From the NCBI GenBank assembly GCA_020446285.1, contig JAGREZ010000202.1, forward strand, positions 1-10,791: a stretch of 10,791 nt of DNA, read 5' to 3'. The translations under genes and the position numbers were made by a program. Positions 5,641 to 10,791 of the stretch are shown one piece after another (the first letter of the stretch is position 1; each line of letters begins with the position of its first letter). Source of the stretch: Geminicoccaceae bacterium. GTDB lineage: Bacteria > Pseudomonadota > Alphaproteobacteria > Geminicoccales > Geminicoccaceae. The notes under the pieces were generated by a model. That model ran no database searches, had not been told where the DNA came from, and was given only the letters and a program-made list of their open reading frames with translations.

Positions 5641-7806
5641 TTGAAACGGTTCGGAGTCCTGCTGGTCGCGATGGTCTGCGCCGTGAGCCCGGGGAGCGCG
5701 GCCGATCTTGTCGACGGGGTGCTGACGACCGGGCAGCCCGTGCTTCTGGAAGCCGACCGGATCGACTATGCCTCCGACAAGGAAAGCCTCGTCGCCGAAG
5801 GCGATGTCGAGCTTTCCCAGTCCGGCCGGCGGTTGCTTGCCGACCGTATCGAATACGACATCGCCGGTCGCAGGGTGATGGCCGAGGGCAATATCGTGCT
5901 CATCAATCCCGACGGAAGCTCGGTCTTCGCCGAGGAGATGACCATCGACGATGACCTCGAAAACGGCTTCCTCGTCGATGTCGGTGTGCTCCTCGCCGAT
6001 CGTTCGCGACTGGCCGCCACGGCCGGAAGGCGGGTCGGCGGCGAACGGATCGAGCTCGATCGCGTGGTCTACAGCCCCTGCCGGATATGCGCGGATGACG
6101 ATGATCCGTTATGGCAGATCAAGGCGGACCGGGTGGTCCACGATCAGGAGAGCAGGACCGTCGCCTATCGCAACGCCCGGTTCGAGATCCTCGGTGTGCC
6201 GGTGGCGTGGCTGCCCTATTTCTTCCATGCCGATCCGACGGTCGAGCGCAAGACGGGCTTTCTCACGCCGCGCCTCGGCACCGATACCGAACTCGGTCTG
6301 ACCGCAGAGACGCCGTTCTTCATCGATATAGCACCGGATCGCGATCTCACCCTCCTGCCGCTCGTCACCTCGAGCGAGGGGGCACTCCTCGGCGCGGAAT
6401 ATCGCCAGCTGCATACGTTCGGCGAGACGACACTCGGTGGCAGCATCACCCGCACATCCGATGCCGAACCGGATGCCGACGGCGATACGAGACAGGTCTG
6501 GCGCGGACATGTCGAGGGCGAGGGCCGCTACAATCTCGATGAGAACAGGCCGTTCGGCTTCGATCTGGCACTTGCCAGCGATGATACCTATCTCGAACGT
6601 TACGATTTCAGCAGCGAAGACGTTCTGGAAAACCGTGCGTTCATCGAGGAGTACACCGGAGCCGATCTCTTTTCCCTCGACATCTACGGCTTTCAGGGGC
6701 TTCGCGAGGATGACGACCAGGGACTGATTCCGGTGGTCGCCCCCTGGGTCCGCAGTCACAAGACGAGCGATCGCGGAGCGGGTGGCTCGTTCTTCTTTGC
6801 CGATTCGAGCATTCTCGCTCTCACCCGGACACAGGGTCTCGATACCCGCAGGGTGTCGGGCGAAGTCGGCTGGCAGCTTCCGCATGTCGGCGCCTTCGGT
6901 GAACTCATGACATTCGAGACCAGCCTTCGCGGCGATCTCTACTCCGTCAGCGGCGAGGCCGGCGACCGGGCGAGCAGCAGCGGGCGGGAGGCGGTGGGGC
7001 GGATCGTGCCACGCGCCACGTTCGATCTGAGCTGGCCGCTCGTCGGCAATGCGCATGGCTGGAGCCAGGTCGTGGAGCCCATCGTTTCCGCAAGCTGGAT
7101 CGGGAATGACGCGAACAAGCGCGAGATTCCCAACGAGGACAGCCTCGTTTTCGAATTCGACGAGACCAATCTCTTCGAACCGGACCGCTTTACCGGGCTG
7201 GACAAGGTCGAGAGCGGGGCCAAGGTGACCTATGGCCTGCGGTTCGATTCGATCGGCCCGAGCGGGCTTCGCGTCGGTGGCGTTGTCGGCCAGAGCCTGC
7301 GCGAGGGGGCGGACCAGCTGTTCGCAAGGGGATCCGGGCTCGAGGAGAGCCTGTCGGACTATGTCGGCCGGTTCGATTTCCGGCCGGGGCCGAACTTCGA
7401 TCTGAGCTACCGGTTTCGCCTCGCCAAGGACGAACTCACCTTCCGCCGCAGCGATCTGTCGTTGCGCTTCGGGCCGCCGCGCATGCGTTTCAATCTCCAG
7501 TATCTGCAGTTGAGCGAGGATCTGCCGGATACGGGCCTCAACGAGCGCCAGGAGATCGTCGCCGGCGTTCGCCTGCAGATGACGAACAGTCTCGCCGTCG
7601 CAACCCAGTTCCGCCGTGACCTCACACTCGACAGACCGGTCACGAACACTTACGGAATCCTCTTTTCCGACGACTGCCTTTCGATCCGTGCCGGACTCGA
7701 GCAGAACTTCACGGAGAAGGGAGAACTTGAGGACGAGACCCGGTTCAGTGTACGGGTCACCTTGAGAAGTCTGGGCGACCTCGAGGCGGACAGTACTCTA
7801 TTCTAG
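5641..7806 (+). CDS. lptD: LPS-assembly outer-membrane protein LptD
   Basis: LptD with LptE forms the outer-membrane translocon that inserts LPS into the outer leaflet. The 721-residue protein has a Sec signal (KRFGVLLVAMVCAV, with cleavage after about residue 20-21). An OstA/LptA-like periplasmic domain (about 34-110) includes EADRIDYASDKESLVAEGDV. A long beta-rich barrel region follows, including GVPVAWLPYFFHADPTVERK (185-204) and GFLTP. Mature cysteines are Cys147 and Cys150 (CRIC) plus Cys679 near the C-terminus, which suggests a disulfide between the periplasmic domain and the barrel as in E. coli, with different spacing. The start is TTG at 5641, with AGAGAG four bases upstream. No in-frame ATG fits before the signal peptide. 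The related genes lptF and lptG, often just upstream, are absent here. The stop codon overlaps the surA ribosome site. Confidence 0.95.
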   Translation: MKRFGVLLVAMVCAVSPGSAADLVDGVLTTGQPVLLEADRIDYASDKESLVAEGDVELSQSGRRLLADRIEYDIAGRRVMAEGNIVLINPDGSSVFAEEMTIDDDLENGFLVDVGVLLADRSRLAATAGRRVGGERIELDRVVYSPCRICADDDDPLWQIKADRVVHDQESRTVAYRNARFEILGVPVAWLPYFFHADPTVERKTGFLTPRLGTDTELGLTAETPFFIDIAPDRDLTLLPLVTSSEGALLGAEYRQLHTFGETTLGGSITRTSDAEPDADGDTRQVWRGHVEGEGRYNLDENRPFGFDLALASDDTYLERYDFSSEDVLENRAFIEEYTGADLFSLDIYGFQGLREDDDQGLIPVVAPWVRSHKTSDRGAGGSFFFADSSILALTRTQGLDTRRVSGEVGWQLPHVGAFGELMTFETSLRGDLYSVSGEAGDRASSSGREAVGRIVPRATFDLSWPLVGNAHGWSQVVEPIVSASWIGNDANKREIPNEDSLVFEFDETNLFEPDRFTGLDKVESGAKVTYGLRFDSIGPSGLRVGGVVGQSLREGADQLFARGSGLEESLSDYVGRFDFRPGPNFDLSYRFRLAKDELTFRRSDLSLRFGPPRMRFNLQYLQLSEDLPDTGLNERQEIVAGVRLQMTNSLAVATQFRRDLTLDRPVTNTYGILFSDDCLSIRAGLEQNFTEKGELEDETRFSVRVTLRSLGDLEADSTLF

Positions 7807-7812
7807 GATGAA

Positions 7813-9096
7813 ATGATGGACCTGCGTCTTGGCCTTCGGCTCGCATTGTTCCTCCTCGCGGTGGTGATCCCGCCGTCTGTCGGCGCGCCGGCATACGGGC
7901 AGGGGGCGCAGCGTATTGCCGCGGTGGTGAACAATGACATCATCTCGTTGCAGGATCTCGCCGAGAGGGTCGATCTGGCCATCGTCTTCAGCGGCATCAA
8001 TGCGGACCCGGCGGCCCGCCGGCGGCTGACGCCGCAGGTTCTGCGCCGGCTGATCGACGAGCGCCTGCAGATGCAGGAAGCGACGAGGCTGTCGCTGGTG
8101 GCCAGCGATCCGGAGATCAATTCCGCGATCGCACGTCTTGCCGAGCCCAACGGGATGACCAGCGGCCAGCTGCTCGACAATCTTTCCAGAAGCGGCGTCA
8201 ATCCCGAACATTTGCGGGAACAGGTTCGGGCGGAACTGTCCTGGGTTCGGCTCATCCGCCGTCGCATCGCCCCGCGTGCGACCGTCAGCGACCGTCAGGT
8301 CGATCTGGCGCTCGATGCCGAGAAGGATGGTGGCGAGCAGGAGATGCAGCTCTCCGAGATCGTCCTTCCGGTCTACGATCCATCGAGGCTCGACGAGGCG
8401 CTGGCCGCCGGGCGCGAACTGATGGCGGCGGTCCGTGACGGTGCCGATTTCGCGGCGCTGGCGCGACAGGTTTCTGTGGGTGAGACAGCGGAAGCTGGCG
8501 GCGATCTGGGCTGGGTACCCATCTCCGATGTGCCCGGCGGGTTGCGTCCGGCGGTCGCGGCCCTGCAGCCGGGCCAGCTTTCCGATCCGCTGCCGTCGCC
8601 CACCGGTGTTCATCTCTTTCTCGTCCGCGATCGCCGCGACGGGCAGAGCGTTGCGAGTGATCCCGATGCGCGAAAGCTCGCGCAGATCTTCTTCCCGCTC
8701 GCGCCGCAGGCGCCTGCCGAAAGCGTCGAACTCGCCAACGCGCAGGCCGTGGCCCTTGGTCCACGCCTGCAGAATTGCGATGCCGTCATCGATGTTGCCG
8801 ATCAGCTCGATACGCCCGGATCGGGAGATCTCGGCTGGGTGCATCCGCGCGATATTCCGGCCGATCTTGCCCGGATCATCGCACAACTTCCGGTCGGGAA
8901 AATCAGCGAGCCGATCCGTTCGGCATCGGGCATTCATCTCATCATGGTCTGCGCTACCGGTGGCGATCAGGCCGAGGAACTCCGGCGTGACCAGATGCGG
9001 GCGAAGCTCGAACGCGCCCAGATCCAGCGCCTTGCCAACCGATATCTCCGCGACCTGCGAAAGGACGCATTCATCGACGTCCGTGTCAATTTCTAG
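7813..9096 (+). CDS. surA: Periplasmic chaperone / peptidyl-prolyl isomerase SurA
   Basis: SurA escorts unfolded outer-membrane proteins, LptD among them, to the BAM complex. The 427-residue length matches E. coli SurA (428). A signal peptide (about 1-30, with hydrophobic ALFLLAVVIP and end AYGQ) precedes the SurA N-terminal chaperone domain (33-160, IAAVVNNDIISLQDLAERV). The first parvulin domain spans about 178-272 (GGDLGWV, then GVHLFLV) and the second about 287-380 (SGDLGWVHPRDIP, then GIHLIMV). A C-terminal helix (385-415) completes the chaperone fold. Two ATGs lie in tandem (7813, 7816). AGGA at 7805-7808 overlaps the lptD stop and is seven bases from the second, which is probably the one used. 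The 6-base gap makes coupling with lptD likely. pdxA, which commonly follows surA, is missing. Confidence 0.94.
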   Translation: MMDLRLGLRLALFLLAVVIPPSVGAPAYGQGAQRIAAVVNNDIISLQDLAERVDLAIVFSGINADPAARRRLTPQVLRRLIDERLQMQEATRLSLVASDPEINSAIARLAEPNGMTSGQLLDNLSRSGVNPEHLREQVRAELSWVRLIRRRIAPRATVSDRQVDLALDAEKDGGEQEMQLSEIVLPVYDPSRLDEALAAGRELMAAVRDGADFAALARQVSVGETAEAGGDLGWVPISDVPGGLRPAVAALQPGQLSDPLPSPTGVHLFLVRDRRDGQSVASDPDARKLAQIFFPLAPQAPAESVELANAQAVALGPRLQNCDAVIDVADQLDTPGSGDLGWVHPRDIPADLARIIAQLPVGKISEPIRSASGIHLIMVCATGGDQAEELRRDQMRAKLERAQIQRLANRYLRDLRKDAFIDVRVNF

Positions 9097-9946
9097 CTTC
9101 CCCGACCTGTCCGGCCTGCCACGGCTCAAGGAGACGATCCGTCGTCATGGTCTCGATGCCGACAAACGGCTTGGTCAGCATTTTCTGCTCGACCCGTCGA
9201 TTCTCGCGGCGATTGCCGGTAGCGCCGGCGATCTTTCCGGTTGCCGGGTCATCGAGGTCGGCCCCGGGCCGGGCGGGCTCACCCGCGCCCTGCTCGAAGC
9301 GGGAGCGCGGGTCGTTGCCATCGAACGTGATCCCCGCTGCGTCCGCGCACTCGGCGAACTGGTGGCTGCGGCGGCGGGCCGGCTCGAACTCGTCGAGGCC
9401 GATGCACTCCGGATCGATCCTGACGGGCTTTGCGGTGGTGAATCTTACCGGATCGTTGCCAATCTTCCCTACAATGTCGGCAACGAGCTTCTGGTCCGCT
9501 GGATCGTCGGCGCACGTCAGCTCGTGGACATGCGGCTGATGTTCCAGCGCGAGGTGGTCGACCGGATCTGTGCACAGCCGCGCAGTGCAGCCTATGGCAG
9601 GCTTTCGATCCTTTGCCAGACCTTCTGCGATGTGCGGCGGATGATGGATCTGCCGGCCGGCGCTTTCCATCCGCCACCCAAGGTACGCTCGGCGCTGGTG
9701 GCACTCACCCCGCGCCATCATCCTGTGAATGATGTCTTTCGTCGCTCGCTCGAACGTCTCACCGCCGCGGCTTTCCAGCAAAGGCGAAAGATGCTGCGTT
9801 CGAGCCTGAAGCCGCTCGGCGTCGATATCGACCGGTTGCTCGATGGAACCGGGATCGCGCCGACCGCCCGCGCCGAAGAGGTGGATGTCGAGCGCTTCGG
9901 CCTGCTGGCGCGGCGTCTGGTCAGCGATCGGCCGCAGGTATCCTGA
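9083..9946 (+). CDS. rsmA: 16S rRNA dimethyladenosine transferase RsmA (KsgA)
   Basis: RsmA dimethylates two adjacent adenines in the 3'-terminal helix of 16S rRNA (A1518/A1519 in E. coli) using S-adenosylmethionine, late in 30S assembly. Visible motifs are RLGQHFLLDP (29-38), SAM motif I VIEVGPGPGGLTRALLE (56-72), acidic residue Glu81 in VVAIERD, NLPYNVG (127-133) and FHPPPKVRSAL (195-205). The frame stays open upstream into surA, so the start must be chosen. The only plausible codon before the conserved region is GTG at 9083, giving 287 residues and a 14-base overlap with surA. It has no good ribosome site, and the nearest AAAGGA is 18 bases away, so translation is likely coupled to surA termination. 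Its 3' end overlaps gmk on the other strand. Confidence 0.93.
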   Translation: MSISSFPDLSGLPRLKETIRRHGLDADKRLGQHFLLDPSILAAIAGSAGDLSGCRVIEVGPGPGGLTRALLEAGARVVAIERDPRCVRALGELVAAAAGRLELVEADALRIDPDGLCGGESYRIVANLPYNVGNELLVRWIVGARQLVDMRLMFQREVVDRICAQPRSAAYGRLSILCQTFCDVRRMMDLPAGAFHPPPKVRSALVALTPRHHPVNDVFRRSLERLTAAAFQQRRKMLRSSLKPLGVDIDRLLDGTGIAPTARAEEVDVERFGLLARRLVSDRPQVS

Positions 9947-10586
9947 ACTGTTCGACAAAATCGGTGAGGGCGGGCTGGCGCTTGCGGCGGACGCGCTCGG
10001 CTGTGAGGATGGCGCGGACGGTGCGCACGCTTTCACCGAGATCGTTGTTGATCAGCACATAGTCATATTCAGGCCAGTGTGTGACATCGTTGGCGATCTG
10101 CGTCAGGCGATAGCGCAAGACCTCCTCGCTGTCCTGCGCGCGGGTCCGCAGCCGCCGTTCGAGTTCGTCGGTCGAGGGCGGCAGGATGAAGATACCGACC
10201 ATGTCCACGCCGGCCGCCTCGCGCATCTGTTGCGCACCCTGCCAGTCAATGTCGAAGAGCACGTCCTTGCCCGCCTGCAACGCATCGAACACGGGCTTCT
10301 TCGGAGTGCCGTAGCTGTGCTTGTAGACCCGCGCATGCTCGAGCAGCTCGTCGTCCGCTGCCATGCGTTCGAAGGTCGGCGTGTCGATGAAATGATAGTC
10401 GCGGCCATCGACTTCGCCCGGCCGCTGCGGCCGTGTCGTTACCGAAACGGACATCGCCAGTTCCCGCTCATCCTGTAGAACGGCCCGGCTGATCGATGTC
10501 TTTCCGGCTCCCGAAGGTGAGGACATGACGAGCATCAACCCCCGGCGCTGGCCGGGAATGAGCTTGTCGAGAGCGACCAGGCTCAT
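9921..10586 (-). CDS. gmk: Guanylate kinase
   Basis: Gmk phosphorylates GMP to GDP with ATP and is essential for GTP and (p)ppGpp supply. The 221-residue protein has the P-loop SSPSGAGKTS (22-31, with Lys29). The GMP-binding segment runs from SVTTRPQRPGEVDGRDYHFI (48-67), with Arg52 and Arg55 expected to hold the phosphate. The lid and later motifs are YKHSYGTP (88-95) and VLFDIDWQGAQQ (109-120). It carries about 15 residues before the core domain, slightly longer than E. coli Gmk. The ATG at 10586 has only a weak GGA eight bases upstream. An in-frame ATG lies at codon 18, just before the P-loop strand. The last 26 bases are antisense to the end of rsmA. yicC, which I often expect immediately upstream of gmk, is not there. 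Confidence 0.96.
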   Translation of the reverse strand: MSLVALDKLIPGQRRGLMLVMSSPSGAGKTSISRAVLQDERELAMSVSVTTRPQRPGEVDGRDYHFIDTPTFERMAADDELLEHARVYKHSYGTPKKPVFDALQAGKDVLFDIDWQGAQQMREAAGVDMVGIFILPPSTDELERRLRTRAQDSEEVLRYRLTQIANDVTHWPEYDYVLINNDLGESVRTVRAILTAERVRRKRQPALTDFVEQFRIPAADR

Positions 10587-10618
10587 CGGACATCCAACGC
10601 TTTGTGCAACCCGGTGGT

Positions 10619-10647
10619 TGTATAGCAGCGTGTTGAAGAAATGCCGA
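10619..10647 (-). promoter_or_regulatory. Candidate promoter for gmk
   Basis: On the minus strand, TCGGCA (10642-10647) and TATACA (10619-10624) are exactly 17 bases apart, each matching four of six sigma70 consensus bases. Transcription would begin near 10612 and give a leader of about 25 bases. No other AT-rich -10 candidate is evident in the stretch. Confidence 0.35.
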
Positions 10648-10654
10648 TAGCCGC

Positions 10655-10757
10655 GATGCGAGACGAAAAGGACTGGAAACGAGGAGGCGAGAGGGCCAGC
10701 GCAGCAGCGCTGCGCGCCCGAACGCCGACGAAGTTCGCCAGTCCTTTTCGCCGCATC
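10655..10757. repeat. Branched palindromic element of unknown nature
   Basis: The 13-base arms CGAAAAGGACTGG (10664-10676) and CCAGTCCTTTTCG (10738-10750) are perfectly complementary. The stem is extended outward by GATGCG (10655-10660) and CGCATC (10752-10757). Within the 61-base interior are two further hairpins. One is GCGCAGC/GCTGCGC (10699-10705/10709-10715), extended by GGGC/GCCC (10693-10696/10716-10719). The other is CGAAC/GTTCG (10719-10723/10733-10737), which abuts the closing stem. The unpaired remainder (10677-10692) is purine-rich and contains AGGAGG. Two small hairpins follow at 10756-10766 and 10767-10783. It could be an intergenic mosaic or palindromic repeat, a structured RNA, or the leader or trailer of a gene beyond the right edge. 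The structure is seen in the sequence; its function is unknown. Confidence 0.6.
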
Positions 10758-10791
10758 CCTTTGGGACGGCGCGCTTTTTGCCGCTGCGTGC

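Noticed and set aside
6109..7056. 315-residue minus-strand open frame inside lptD
   Set aside because: It is antisense to conserved LptD sequence and has no independent start signal or motif.
8435..9082. N-terminal extension that would make rsmA 503 residues long
   Set aside because: This part lies within surA in another frame and reads as Arg/Ser-rich nonsense. RsmA motifs begin only after 9083.
7798..9129. 443-residue minus-strand open frame
   Set aside because: It is antisense to surA and covers almost exactly the same span, as expected for a codon-bias shadow.
10656..10791. Plus-strand open frame from an ATG at 10656 to the window end (45 codons)
   Set aside because: The frame is Arg/Ala-rich, lacks a ribosome site and coincides with the palindromic element. 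The minus strand is also open across the element. More sequence to the right would be needed to call a gene.

Overview
The window is GC-rich chromosomal DNA that reads as an alphaproteobacterium. The evidence is an LptD-SurA-RsmA block, a PepA-chi-Ndk block, an extensin-like lipoprotein, an AtuA-domain protein and a possible CtrA-type TTAA motif. The strain is Gram-negative, since it encodes LPS export and outer-membrane chaperone functions. I cannot fix the genus. I see no IS element, phage gene, CRISPR array, tRNA or rRNA.

Layout. Positions 1-1907 carry three minus-strand genes: a small helical protein of unknown function, an extensin-like lipoprotein with a GTG start, and an AtuA-family protein that overlaps it and runs off the left edge. 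A 219-base divergent region (1908-2126) leads into a plus-strand enoyl-CoA hydratase/isomerase (2127-2894). A perfect 14-bp hairpin (2965-3003) separates it from the convergent minus-strand block pepA-holC-ndk (5470 down to 3030). Divergent from pepA, the plus-strand block lptD-surA-rsmA (5641-9946) makes the outer-membrane LPS translocon, its periplasmic chaperone and a 16S rRNA dimethyltransferase. It converges on minus-strand gmk (10586-9921), and the two coding regions overlap by 26 bp.

Function. Most of the window is housekeeping: envelope assembly (LptD, SurA), translation (RsmA), nucleotide metabolism (Ndk, Gmk), replication (chi) and peptide turnover (PepA). The left end looks catabolic: AtuA-family proteins and enoyl-CoA hydratases occur in branched acyl-CoA or acyclic-terpene degradation, but the two genes here are not in one operon.

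I found no convincing new biological system. The items most worth a second look are a branched palindromic element at 10655-10757, the absence of lptFG and pdxA from an otherwise familiar gene block, and the rsmA/gmk tail-to-tail overlap. Several starts are non-ATG: lptD TTG, holC TTG, extensin GTG and rsmA GTG.
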